From Tetranychus cinnabarinus (taxonomy: Eukaryota > Arthropoda > Arachnida > Trombidiformes > Tetranychidae): DNA of 64,000 nucleotides. Position numbers and translations under genes: made by a program. The notes beneath the pieces were generated by a model. The model was not told where the DNA came from. It saw nothing but the letters and a program-made list of their open reading frames with translations, and did no database searches. Shown piece after piece: positions 51,118 to 60,652 of this stretch. The stretch's first letter is position 1; each line of letters opens with the position of its first letter. Location of the stretch: assembly GCA_022266195.1 (NCBI GenBank), contig WHVY01000001.1, forward strand, positions 9,052,001 through 9,116,000. Direction: 5' to 3'.

Positions 51118-52132
51118 TATTCCAATCTGTCATCCTCTTTTGTCGAGTGACTTCTTCTTGGAAAGATGGGCAGTCAAAGGATTTAGATCTATGATGCATA
51201 ACTTTGTTGTACTTGTTGTAACAGTAGAGACAACCATTGTCTTTCTTCTCTTTCTGACATACTTCTTCATCGTGATTCTCCGTACATTTAAGACAGGTTC
51301 TTTTAGCAGTACACTGCTTTTTGGTATGTCCAATGTTGAAGCAATTGTTGCATGTCTTAATGTAAAAACTATCGCTGAATTTGACACTAAAACCTCCCAT
51401 GAAGACACGTCCATTCCTTCCAATTATTTCACGATTATCTCTTGATAGACGGATAGTTATTCGAGTTTTATCTTTCTTGTAATAGTTGATATATTTGGTG
51501 GTCAGGACAAAGCTGCATGTTTGGTCAGCAATTAGATTATTACGTCTAATAAAAGTTTCAACATCTTCAACCTCATCTGAATCTATTACAATCTGAATTT
51601 GAGGGTCAAGTTTTCTTGCTTCGAAGACATTGACTTGCTCTTCGACATCAGCCAGTTGTTCCTTGATTATCTTGATTGTCTTTTGATTACTTGATCTTAT
51701 TTTAATACTTGAGTCACCAACCGAGTAAGTATCAATCTGGAGTTCCTTGTTTTCCTTGAGTATTCCTTTGACCTTGTTGACGATATCACCACTGATTTTG
51801 TCTTGCTTACTCTTGACAATAAGTAATTTATCCTCTTGTGGTTGAGCAGCTTTTTGAGCATAGCTGGAGCCATTGGATTTCTTGGTGAGGAGATCTTCTA
51901 TCTTACTCAGACGATCATTGATCTTTGGGTTCTCACATTGATTATTGTTGAGATTCATTATTACAGCGTTCTTAATTCTCTCCAGTGTTGAAGCGACATT
52001 ATTTGCATGTTGAGTTTTAGCCTGTTTAGTCATAAGAGTAGGTAGAAGAAGTTTGAGCTCTTCCACCATTCCTATGACCTCTCCAAGCGATACATCAGGT
52101 ACACGTGTAGTTGACTCTCTACCAGTGGTCAT
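51107..52132 (-). CDS. Non-LTR retrotransposon ORF1: nucleic-acid-binding protein
   Basis: A 341-aa open frame starting at a true ATG. The N-terminal third looks coiled-coil-like with Leu/Lys/Glu. The middle (about 160-250) is a probable RNA-binding segment. Three zinc knuckles follow near the C-terminus: CNNCFNIGHTKKQC (261-274), CLKCTENHDEEVC (280-292) and CLYC...HHRSKSFDC (301-321). This triple-knuckle arrangement is typical of Jockey/R1 ORF1 proteins, which coat the element RNA. Its stop codon overlaps the ORF2 start by 11 nt (the shared run is ATGAATCTTAA), suggesting reinitiation or coupled translation of ORF2. Confidence 0.96.
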   Translation of the reverse strand: MTTGRESTTRVPDVSLGEVIGMVEELKLLLPTLMTKQAKTQHANNVASTLERIKNAVIMNLNNNQCENPKINDRLSKIEDLLTKKSNGSSYAQKAAQPQEDKLLIVKSKQDKISGDIVNKVKGILKENKELQIDTYSVGDSSIKIRSSNQKTIKIIKEQLADVEEQVNVFEARKLDPQIQIVIDSDEVEDVETFIRRNNLIADQTCSFVLTTKYINYYKKDKTRITIRLSRDNREIIGRNGRVFMGGFSVKFSDSFYIKTCNNCFNIGHTKKQCTAKRTCLKCTENHDEEVCQKEKKDNGCLYCYNKYNKVMHHRSKSFDCPSFQEEVTRQKRMTDWNNES

Positions 52133-52437
52133 TTTTAAGATGATAATTTTAGAGACTTAATGTGGACCGATTTTGACACAATTTAATTTTTTAGATAGTA
52201 TTTCGATGAGATAACTTTAACACACTAAATTAATTACTTAATTTTAAGAATTAAGATGACTAATTAATTAATTAGCACGAGAGTAAAATTTACCTGTCCA
52301 TAAACAATATTGAAAAACATTTTATCGTTTTTTCACGCCATCTATTAATTGAAAGAAAAGCTCAACATTTTCTGATTCACTTTTAAATTTGCCTCTTAAA
52401 GTAACCAAAAATCAGTGTCTTAGCAACATCAAGAGTA

Positions 52438-52742
52438 CAGTAAGGGCTGAGATAATGGGACTCTCTTGGAATAGCTTATTTACACTATTCGCCGGGCAAC
52501 GTATTTTCATGATTTCAATCTTCCTTAATCGATCAAATTCAACAGAAATTAGTTTTTGAATCTGATTTCTAGAGTTTTTTGATTAATATTTTACGAAAGA
52601 AAATTTAATTGAGTTAATTAATAATTAAAGAAACAGCAATGAAATTTGAAGAAATCAAATTAAATTAAACTCCTCCTTGATTAGGGGTCGTCTATAAATT
52701 TTGTCTCATTATCTCAGCGTCCCATTATCTCAGCCCTTACTG
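52438..52742. mobile_element. Tc1/mariner-type MITE (305 bp)
   Basis: Perfect 24-bp terminal inverted repeats start CAGTAAGGGCTGAGATAATG. The right arm repeats part of this motif again just inside (CTGAGATAATGAGAC). It is flanked by TA on both sides (52436-52437 and 52743-52744). The paralogous right copy near 61679 reads GAGTAACC with one TA and no insert, proving the insertion and its 2-bp TA duplication. No coding capacity is seen. The transposase must come from elsewhere. Confidence 0.93.
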
Positions 52743-52769
52743 TAACCAAAAAACCAGATTAACCTCTCG

Positions 52770-53195
52770 TAGAGGTGTTCGATATGAGTATTTGCATCAT
52801 ATCGATAAATATCATATCGTTTGCTTTGATATCGATTTTATTTGAATATTCATATATCGATATTTATCGATAAAATAATAGAATATTGTGCGTAAATGAT
52901 GCAACTTGAGTGAAATAAGAGATAAGTTAGGTCAGGTGTGATTGAATAAGTTTTTTATATGATTGAACAGGCTAAGTAGTAAGTTAAAAGTATCAAATCA
53001 ACTCATTCGAAAATTGAAATGAATGTAAAAAAGAATGAAAATAGCGATACATCAAACTTTTTGACCTGAAAAATGACCAAAAACTTCAACGATTTTTTTT
53101 CGAGTATTTATCGATATATCATACGAAATATCAAAATATATCGAGGCCTAAATATCGATTTTTATCGAGTATATTGATATATCGGAACACCTCTA
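52770..53195. mobile_element. hAT-type MITE (426 bp)
   Basis: Terminal inverted repeats TAGAGGTGTTCGATAT and ATATCGGAACACCTCTA differ by one inserted base. An 8-bp direct repeat ACCTCTCG flanks it (52762-52769 and 53196-53203), the hAT target length. The right copy of the duplication has one ACCTCTCG and no insert at about 61699. The interior near both ends is full of ATATCGAT-type motifs that could form long hairpins. No coding capacity is seen. Confidence 0.93.
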
Positions 53196-54989
53196 ACCTC
53201 TCGTCGTCAATGCCATTTCTTTAACTGTGCTTTAAAGGTAAGCTTTATTTGAAAGGTGAATCTGAATGAGCGTTAAGATTTGAGTTATTTTCAGTAAAAA
53301 TACGGAAAAAATCGTTCTGCGCTGAGACTTTTAAGAGTAAACACAATTTTCAGTTTCGCTTCATTCTTCTGTTGAATGAAAAGTCTCAATTTATAATATT
53401 ATCCAAAAAGTATTTTAGCTAAGGAGTAATGATAAAAAAATGAAACATTTTAGTGGTTGGTGGGTTTGTATGAGCATGCAAACTGAGTCTTGCAAAATTT
53501 CTCCGAACGACAATTTTCGATCTAATCGAGGTCAAAGTTGAATCTTGGATCGCCTTTTGTTCAATTATGGAAGCAGAAATTGCGTGAAACTCAATTTCCT
53601 GACAAAACTTTTGATGGTCAACCAGAAAATGCATTTATTTTGAGTTATAAAATTTTATCTTTTTCAATACAACAGGTCAGTTCGATTGTTCAGTTCAACC
53701 TTCCCTTTCGGTGATCGTAAAATTACAAGCTGAAAGTTATTATTCATCGATAAAAATTGTTGATACACATCAACGATTAAACAGTTTTCTTGATTTGGCC
53801 ACTGGCCTAAAAACTTAGAGTTTCAATATTCCGATAATGGCAGCTCGATTAGAAGTCATTCGCAAATGCTTCGTAATTAAAGCAAACAAAAGGGACTAAT
53901 CCACGAGTTAGAGAATAAGAAAGGTCGAAATTTTGACACAATAGTTTAATAATAAGTTGAAAATCAGTACAAAAGAGCTGAAAACAATTACTATGATTTA
54001 ATGACGAATTTATTGAATTGAATGAAAAAGAAAGTTAATCAACGCGAACCTAACCTAACTTAGCGATCGAGACCGATCGATTGTGGACTAATATAACATG
54101 GCTGAATACCTAATCTGAGCTAATTTATCCTTCTAATACATGATAAAATTTGTGTGTAATCAAGAATCATGACACCATAATGTAATAATTTTTGATCTTC
54201 AATCACGCATCTGTAATGATCTGAAATTTCAACATAAGAATGATCTCTGAAAATTAGCGAAAAAACTTGAGCATAATTTGCTCTAATTTTTTCACCCAAA
54301 CCCATTCTGCTTAAATCTTTTTTCTCAATTTAACCAACACCGAGCGCGATAATTGAGTTAAGTAAATGAATTGTGATTGTATTGTCATTTGGCGCGATTC
54401 ATTTTTTCCGAACATTTTTTCATTAACAGTTTGTCAATCACTTTCATCAAGAAATACATAATTAAAGACTTATAGATGGCACTGAAAATTTATCTTAACT
54501 AATTTATATTTAATTTCATTTAAATCTCAATTATTGCATGTTCAGATTCACACAGCCATTCAATGCCGATAAATGGTGCTTTATTATATCCTGTAATTGG
54601 GTGTTGAAGTGAAGACACACAAATAAGATACATTTAATGTTGACTCTAAATTAGCCTATTAACTCAATTCTCACGTATCAATCAAGGTGCAAGATTGATA
54701 AGTAAATTGTAGCTGCTCGGGACAATTCGTTGTATTCAACTGTCAACCTTTTTGTGTTGAATCCATTTCTCCAATGCATGATGTTTAAATTGTCTTCTGA
54801 TTTATTCTAGTCACATTGAGCGATTGAGAAACAAGTATCCGTCGACATTGTACCAAATCAATGTTTAAGCCAAAAAGTCGCGATAATAGTGGCAAGAACC
54901 TTGGACTCTGCAATCGTTGAAAATTACTCGATTTAACTCGACTCTGTCTTGTAGAAAAAAATAGTTTAGCAGTTTGGTTTCCATTACAG

Positions 54990-55214
54990 TTAACTTTCAT
55001 CTGTGCTCTCGTCGTTGCCACCACAATGGCCAATGGTTGGAATAATTGGGGCAAAAATCACTGGGGTGGTTGGTCTTCTTCTTATGGTCCTTCACCATGG
55101 AGCAATGATTACGGATACAAATGGTCAAACAAGAAAGCTTCAGTTTTCCATGGCATGTTTTTTTATCAAAATTACCAGAATTTATCAGAAATTATCAGAA
55201 TCAATGAATTTTAA
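54990..55214 (+). CDS. Trp/Gly/Ser-rich secreted-protein exon, partial
   Basis: After an acceptor (TTTCCATTACAG) an open frame runs 75 codons. It starts LTFICALVVATTMANG, the hydrophobic part of a signal peptide whose first residues would be on an upstream exon. The mature part is rich in Trp, Gly, Ser, Asn and Tyr (GWNNWGKNHWGGWSSSYG), then becomes ordinary after KASVFHG, where a missed donor or decay is possible. A start at the internal ATG (55026) would lose the signal peptide. The duplicated repeat ends 18 bp before the acceptor, so the first exon may have been separated or lost. The style recalls short structural or cuticle-type proteins, but I assign no family. Confidence 0.42.
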   Translation, partial: LTFICALVVATTMANGWNNWGKNHWGGWSSSYGPSPWSNDYGYKWSNKKASVFHGMFFYQNYQNLSEIIRINEF

Positions 55215-56178
55215 CTCATTTATTGGAAATTTAATTTCTTGGGTTTCCTTCATCTTTTTTTGTCCCGATCCAGTCTGGTTAATCTAGACTTCAAAGGTTT
55301 CTTCTTGCATGGGAAAATTATTGATACACTTCTGGTTACCGTCATTATAAAAGTATCTATTTTACTGAAAGATTTACGGAAAACAATTTAATTGAACTAC
55401 CGTATGAGCAGAAATATAACTTTTTACATGTTAGAATTACCTAAAACAAAAGAAACTAACAAAAGACTAAAAAATTAGGGAAGACTCAAGTAAATAAAGG
55501 TAAAATGTTTATGATTAAAGGATGAAAGACAAAGTGAAAGTAAAAATCAATAGAGATGCAGAAAATCATGTAATGATGACGAGAAACATTTTTGAATAAA
55601 GGATGCAGGGTTGAGCTGGTTCCCATTAATAAAGATTTTAAAAACAGGATTATTTAAACGAAAGCGAATCGAAATTTGATGAGGTCCAATGAAAGTTTTC
55701 AAACTGGTTAAATTTTTCATTGAAAATAATTAAGTTTGATCTTGAAAAGCAATGTAGCGAGCTTTAACTATTGTTGATAACAATTAGCTTTCAAAACTTA
55801 ATAAACCATCATCCATTGTTAATAATGATGACAAGAGAAGACGAAAAGAGAAGATGAAAAGAGAATGAGAAGAAATGCCGTAAAATAAGATCAGTGAACT
55901 GCAGATATATGAAAGGTAAAAATATTAAGATCATGAAAATAAATTAAGAATCACAATTAACCTCATCAACAAAACATCCTGATCACTAATGTTAGACAGA
56001 AGTAAAAGTTGAACCCAACAGTCAAAGAATAAGCTCTCATTGGAGAAGATCATTTAACTCAATCATCTTTCTCTCGTAATTTAGTTTAATTGCTACTGAT
56101 TATTATAATGTTGAAATTTAATCTGAATGGCCCATCAAATTGTGCAACATAAGTGTTTGAAATTAGTTGTGCTGAGAA
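55215..56178. other. Upstream region of the 768-aa secreted-protein gene
   Basis: AT-rich sequence without a supported gene. It should hold the promoter of the gene starting at 56179. No clear TATA-initiator pair was identified. Confidence 0.5.
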
Positions 56179-58485
56179 ATGTCGTTCTACCAAATATTGT
56201 TTCTTCTGTGGACCTTTTTAATGTTTGTTCAATCTCTGGAAATTCCTGTGGCTCACAGTAAATATTACGATGGTGTAAATGATTATTACATGTATGCGAA
56301 CAACAATGTGCGACGGGCTAACCGACCTCGAAATAGTCGGCCAGCAGTTGTGGCAACATTTAGGTTTGAACAAAAACCTACAGCGGGTAAAAAATCGGGT
56401 TGGCATGTGTCGGGATGTTATTGTCCAGCAAGTAGCTACTACTGTGATTGCTCCAAGGCAACAACTCGAGTTAATATGATGATAAATCCAAGACGTCCCA
56501 AGTCAACAACCAAAGCTCGCACTCAAAATAAACGAGTCGTTAAATATAGGGAAAGAGTTAGAGACAAGAATGGTGTAAAAACAAAACCTCTTTCCATCCG
56601 AACTGGTTGTTTCTGCGATTCTCTAGGATGCCGTGGAACAGCCTGCAATAGACTTAATGGATGTGTGTGCAATGATGATAATGGAGTGTGTTGGGGAAAC
56701 AATTGTCAAACAGCTAAACCAGTCAACACTGAACGCAGTTTAGAGTCACCAGTAATCGAGCTACCAAGCTCCATGGAAAAACCAACTGACGATCTACTCA
56801 CGCCATTTATCAGTCTGTTGGAGACTAATAATGGTACTTCTGATGAAAGTAAATTGGTGGAAAGTGAAATCGATCGTGAGTCTCGTGATAAAACTGAAGG
56901 ATGTTATTGTGATGAGACAACATGTAAAGGACCAGATTGTAACAACATGAATGGGTGTTTTTGTGGTGCTGATAGGTGTTGGGGTCGTTCTTGTGGAGGG
57001 TTATCTTTAGGAACAGAAGAGGATTTAATTTTTCGTCGGAAAAAATTTCCTGGTTTTGAATACGACAACTCTTTAGATGGTAAAGTAACTATGGTAAAAT
57101 CCAAGTTTGAAAATCTATGGAATAGCAAGAAAAATATGATGCAAAGCATGGGAAACAAATTCGGAGGTTTGGTGGGCAATAAAGTCAATATGGTTCAAAG
57201 TAAATTGAATGGAATCGCAGGAACAAAAGCTCACTTGATAAGCTCGGTTGGAAATAAATTTACGGATTTAGCTGCTCATAAAGGTAGCATGGCGATACCC
57301 AACAAGTTTAACTTTTTTGATGGACCAAGTAAAACAGCTTTAACTATGAATGAAGTTATCGCCAGTGATCCAGGGAACGTGGTCAATAGTAACGCTGATT
57401 CAATTGGAAGTTGGAATGATATCAATCTTCTCAGTGGCAAACCACCACAATTATCTGGTGATACTAAAATGAACAAGATATACACCATGAAAATGCCTCA
57501 AAGTGATCGAAATTTGAATAATAATATGATGATGGTATCAAGTAAGGACAAGAATAAATTGATCGATGATATTTCAAGTAAGTTGAATACTTTGTTGGTT
57601 ACCAAGCCAGCAGATCATGGTTTTGAACATGGTGTTTTAACTGCTAAACCAGTGACTAATATTGATGGTAAAATGGAAACAATGTTGGGCAATAAAGTGG
57701 ACGTTCTTACTGCCAAAGTGAATAATTTAATAACTGGTGACGCCAAGGGAATGAAGCACTTGGTGGGTCAAGTTATTCCAGTGATTAAAGCTTTTCCAAT
57801 AGACAGCATTGAAGGTGTTCCAGTTCCTCAAATTCAAGGAATGACAATTGGTTCAGTTCCTTCGATGCCAGTGGAAACCAAGCCACATAAACCACATAAA
57901 CACCACTATGCTCCACAGCCGCAAATGCATCACAATCAGCAGTTAATGCACCATCAACCCCACCAGAATTTACATCAAAGTTACATGTCATTATCTTCAC
58001 ATCATTCTCATCCTCAAATTCAACAGCAACAACAACAGCTTCAGCATCAAAGTCAACAACAAACACAACATCACTTCAATCAAGAACAACCGCAATTTAA
58101 TAAAATCCACCAAAACCAAGCACAATTCAATCAGATGCAACAAGATAATATGAATTTCAATCAAGTTCAGCACCAATCAGCCAATCATTTATCAATGAAT
58201 GCTGATGCATCATCGAGCAAGCCAGCCGGTGTTACGACTCCTAATCCAATGTCAAGAATGGCTGCCCAAGGAGCAAATAGTCAACAATTAAATCAGCCAA
58301 CAGTTATAATACGAGCCCCTACCAATGGACCTGTACCAGCAGTTACTATAAGAACAATTGAAGCACCTCAATCAAATTCAAACACTAAAGGACAAATCTT
58401 TCCCGTCAGCGCAATGATCGAAGCAAATAAAAATAATGATATGCTTACGATGACACAGGATGATAACCTTAACCGAAAGTTCTAA
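56179..58485 (+). CDS. Secreted protein with duplicated eight-cysteine motif and Gln/His-rich tail
   Basis: A single-exon 768-aa frame with an in-frame stop two codons before the ATG. Residues 1-19 are a signal peptide (MSFYQILFLLWTFLMFVQSL). A short CYC...CDC patch lies at 80-91. Two copies of an eight-cysteine motif follow at 144-176 and 242-272, pattern C-x-C-x4-C-x4-C-x5-C-x-C-x(4 or 6)-C-x4-C, both with an internal NGC and C-terminal CWG. Residues about 305-370 repeat a unit resembling VGNKFxxLxxxKxxMVQSK. RRKK at 286-289 could be a processing site. About 570-680 is rich in His and Gln with a polyQ run. I recognise no known family. Extracellular matrix, silk or cuticle roles are guesses only. 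It converges on the phosphatase exon, overlapping its end by 17 bp. Confidence 0.85.
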   Translation: MSFYQILFLLWTFLMFVQSLEIPVAHSKYYDGVNDYYMYANNNVRRANRPRNSRPAVVATFRFEQKPTAGKKSGWHVSGCYCPASSYYCDCSKATTRVNMMINPRRPKSTTKARTQNKRVVKYRERVRDKNGVKTKPLSIRTGCFCDSLGCRGTACNRLNGCVCNDDNGVCWGNNCQTAKPVNTERSLESPVIELPSSMEKPTDDLLTPFISLLETNNGTSDESKLVESEIDRESRDKTEGCYCDETTCKGPDCNNMNGCFCGADRCWGRSCGGLSLGTEEDLIFRRKKFPGFEYDNSLDGKVTMVKSKFENLWNSKKNMMQSMGNKFGGLVGNKVNMVQSKLNGIAGTKAHLISSVGNKFTDLAAHKGSMAIPNKFNFFDGPSKTALTMNEVIASDPGNVVNSNADSIGSWNDINLLSGKPPQLSGDTKMNKIYTMKMPQSDRNLNNNMMMVSSKDKNKLIDDISSKLNTLLVTKPADHGFEHGVLTAKPVTNIDGKMETMLGNKVDVLTAKVNNLITGDAKGMKHLVGQVIPVIKAFPIDSIEGVPVPQIQGMTIGSVPSMPVETKPHKPHKHHYAPQPQMHHNQQLMHHQPHQNLHQSYMSLSSHHSHPQIQQQQQQLQHQSQQQTQHHFNQEQPQFNKIHQNQAQFNQMQQDNMNFNQVQHQSANHLSMNADASSSKPAGVTTPNPMSRMAAQGANSQQLNQPTVIIRAPTNGPVPAVTIRTIEAPQSNSNTKGQIFPVSAMIEANKNNDMLTMTQDDNLNRKF

Positions 58486-58737
58486 GTGGAGGGTTATCAG
58501 TAACAACATTATTATTCATGTTAATATTATTGTTATTACTGTTGATGTTATTATGAAAATGTGAGAGATGCGAAGGTGGATGGTCAGAGGATGAAGAAGG
58601 TGAATTAACAAACTCATAAGACTCTTCCATCCGTAATTTTTTGGTTGCCATTAAATAAGCCATGCATATTGTTGCTGATCGACTGATTCCAGCTCGACAA
58701 TGAACCAACATCTTACCATTTGATTGCTTGATTGAAT
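58469..58737 (-). CDS. Dual-specificity phosphatase catalytic exon, partial
   Basis: After an acceptor (CCATTTCAACAG, phase 1) the frame reads DSIKQSNGKMLVHCRAGISR and continues SATICMAYLM...YEFV. HCRAGISR is the HCX5R phosphate-binding loop with the catalytic Cys, and the AYLM helix follows as in MAP-kinase-phosphatase-type DUSPs. After YEFV the expected ISPN-x-x-F-x-x-QL segment is missing. Instead the frame runs into a Ser/His/Asn-rich tail and stops at 58469. No good donor is visible at the divergence point. Upstream exons carrying the catalytic Asp are not found in the window. It may be the last exon of a real but atypical gene, an exon with an unrecognised donor, or a gene fragment. Confidence 0.7.
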
Positions 58738-59451
58738 CTGTTGAAATGGAAGAGAGAAGATGAAGAAAGGTTAGAAAATACGATAAATTGAAAAATCCCG
58801 CTGATTCCAATTGGTATTGACAAAGGAAACGCAAATGGATAAATTAAATGGAAACAATGGCAATAATAATTGATTATGTATCAATACATTTCTCTCTAAC
58901 TTTATCAAGTGTTGATGACAAAATTGACGTAAATTGATAATACTATTAATCATGAGAATAGAAGGAAAAAAAAGTATAAGAATTGATCTGAACAAATGAG
59001 AAAAAAAAGTAACCCAAAGAGAGTGGGAGAAGTAATATGAATTAGATTATCAGTGGGATATTATTTCAGTTCAAGACTGAAGTAAATGTTATTAAACAAT
59101 CGTTGATTATTCGTGATCAATGTAAGAGTTAATAACTTCAAGTGTAAATGCATTGCAATATTGAGTTAAAATTGGAAAATAAAATTCAATTCAAAGTCGA
59201 TTTATTTTTGTGTGAAAAAATTCTGACTTTCAAATAAATATATGAAGAATGGCGAGAAAATTGTTGATGATCAGGATTATGGATGCTCAAGCTGATAATG
59301 AACATTTTGGTAAGAACCAATGCAAACACAATGTTAAATGAAAAAATGTAAGAAAATTGTGAGGACTAAAATGGATTAAAATGTTAATATAGCAAATGAA
59401 AATCTGAGACCTTGATGTATCTGGAATTTTAGTAGCGATCTTAATATTCTG
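58738..59451. other. Non-coding stretch upstream of the phosphatase exon
   Basis: This should be an intron of the phosphatase gene if the gene continues to the right. I searched the minus strand for the preceding phosphatase exon and saw none. Confidence 0.45.
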
Positions 59452-59856
59452 TTATTGAACTATTAGTGGATCGATTGAAATGTTTGCATCTTGGCGGTAA
59501 TCGAACAGTACTTTTGCAAAATCACGTTCGAGTTTATTTACATTCTTCCTCACCAAGTACTCGAAAGCATCACGGTTGTCGGACAGGCTTTCATTTACCA
59601 GTTTCATGAGCTTGAAAAGAAGCTGCTCATCTCTTGGTTTGAAGAATCTATTTCGGTCACAACCTTTGATTCCTTTCAATTTCTTTCCGTCTTTCCCCAT
59701 AAGAGTTACAAAAATCTTGTAAGGACCAAACAATATTTCCGCTGATTTTCTCACAAATGTACCAGCACGTATAGTACCAGATAAGAAGTGTGATTTAACC
59801 TTGCTTAAAAAATCAGCATCCACTCTTTCTTCTAGTAAATTTTCTATCAGTGATTT
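59452..59856 (-). CDS. Orphan terminal exon, unknown protein
   Basis: Following a possible acceptor (TTCTTGCAGTAG), about 134 open codons end at TAG/TAA near 59452. The peptide is Lys/Leu-rich and helical in style, with GTIRAGTFVRKSAEILFGPY, a GKDGKKLKG loop and NKLERDFAKVLFDYRQ near the end. There is no ATG at the start of the frame (the first plausible residue codon is within the exon), so this is a 3' exon of a gene extending to higher coordinates, or a fragment. Codon use looks coding. I recognise no domain. Confidence 0.5.
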   Translation of the reverse strand, partial: KSLIENLLEERVDADFLSKVKSHFLSGTIRAGTFVRKSAEILFGPYKIFVTLMGKDGKKLKGIKGCDRNRFFKPRDEQLLFKLMKLVNESLSDNRDAFEYLVRKNVNKLERDFAKVLFDYRQDANISIDPLIVQ

Positions 59857-60013
59857 CTACTGCAAGAATAAAGAAAAATCTTGTCATTATCTTACCAAAA
59901 ATTAAAATTGAATCTTTGAATTAATTGTCAATCAAGTTTTGTCTCTAAATTTTTGTAACAAAATGACTGATTTGACACAAGCTTAAAAGGCGTTTTTTAT
60001 TAAATCGTATTAC

Positions 60014-60191
60014 ATGCAAGGTAACATTGCCAGTGCAGCGTTCGAACTATTTCATAGCAAATACAAAAATGAGGTAATGGCATCCGAGATGCGCTTTCAA
60101 AAGGTAAAAACTTTCTTTGTTTAAGTCTTAGCAAAGCTTTTTATTCATTATGCACTCTTTATTTTCAGGTATTTCTCTCAGGTAGTGAATT
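60014..60191 (+). CDS. Possible tiny two-exon ORF (38 aa)
   Basis: ATG at 60014 opens about 30 codons (MQGNIASAAFELFHSKYKNE and on) to an AAAAG|GTAAAA donor. After an intron of about 65 bp ending TTTTCAG, eight more codons end at TGA. The second exon runs into the start of the right repeat copy, so it may be the stump of a gene whose 3' part was replaced by the repeat. No family is recognised and the evidence is thin. Confidence 0.2.
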
Positions 60192-60652
60192 CTGATTGAA
60201 AAAATTGTGCTTTCGAATCAAACAAAGCAAGTCTGACATTATGGTTATTAGTGTTAGCGGAAAATGACGTGAAATTTCGATGGAAAGGACCAAAATTGTC
60301 CAAGTTTACCTCAAGCTCTTCCTCATGAGAAATTCGGAGGAAGGAGCATTTAGTGTTTAATAAAGATTGTAAATAATATTTACTGTACAAGTAATCAATT
60401 TTCCTTAAAAAACAGCACTGTAACACTTATTCTTAGGTAAACTTTAATAAATGTAAAATCGCAAAAATCATACATGGGTACTGTGAAATTTGCTTTGAAT
60501 AGACCTCTAAAAATTGTATTAACCGAGTACTACACAGTATTTTTCTAATAGAGCATCAAGGTCTAAAACACATTTTTATTGTCATTTAGGTTCAATTCAA
60601 TGTGAAAATTTTAATTAGTCAACTACTATTGTTCAGTTAGTTCATCATTCAA

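Larger units (their letters stand above)
47958..52304 (-). mobile_element. Intact non-LTR retrotransposon (Jockey/R1-like)
   Basis: A 4347-bp element on the minus strand: 5' UTR about 172 bp, ORF1, ORF2, 3' UTR about 181 bp, ending ATAATAAATTTT with an AATAAA overlapping the 3' end and no long poly-A. It is flanked by the 7-bp duplication CAATATT (47951-47957 and 52305-52311). The paralogous site at 61550 reads GCGCCAATATTGAAAAAC without the element, which confirms both borders. ORF1 and ORF2 are both fully open and overlap by 11 bp. An AP-like endonuclease, reverse transcriptase and ORF1 zinc knuckles, with no RNase H domain seen, point to the Jockey or R1 group. Full length plus open frames suggest recent, possibly ongoing activity. 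Confidence 0.96.
46030..54971 (+). repeat. Left copy of a segmental direct repeat, carrying four insertions
   Basis: This segment is homologous in the same orientation to 60190-63492. It has two parts. From about 46030 to 47790 similarity is clear but with many substitutions and indels. From about 47795 to 54971 it is much closer, about 95% by eye once insertions are removed. The left copy contains a MULE-type MITE, a non-LTR retrotransposon, a mariner-type MITE and a hAT-type MITE, none of which is in the right copy. The right boundary, at AGTTTAGCA, is sharp and sits 18 bp before a coding exon. I find no terminal repeat or target duplication for the whole unit, so it may be a segmental duplication and need not be a transposon. 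Confidence 0.88.

Noticed and set aside
53419..53634. 71-aa minus-strand ORF present in both repeat copies (also 61920-62135)
   Set aside because: Between copies I count five base changes, four of them amino-acid changing, so there is no sign of protein-level constraint. A plus-strand frame is open as well.
54785..54985. Minus-strand ORF shared with 63305-63493
   Set aside because: Its persistence reflects very high DNA identity of the young duplicon, and there is no domain or signal peptide.
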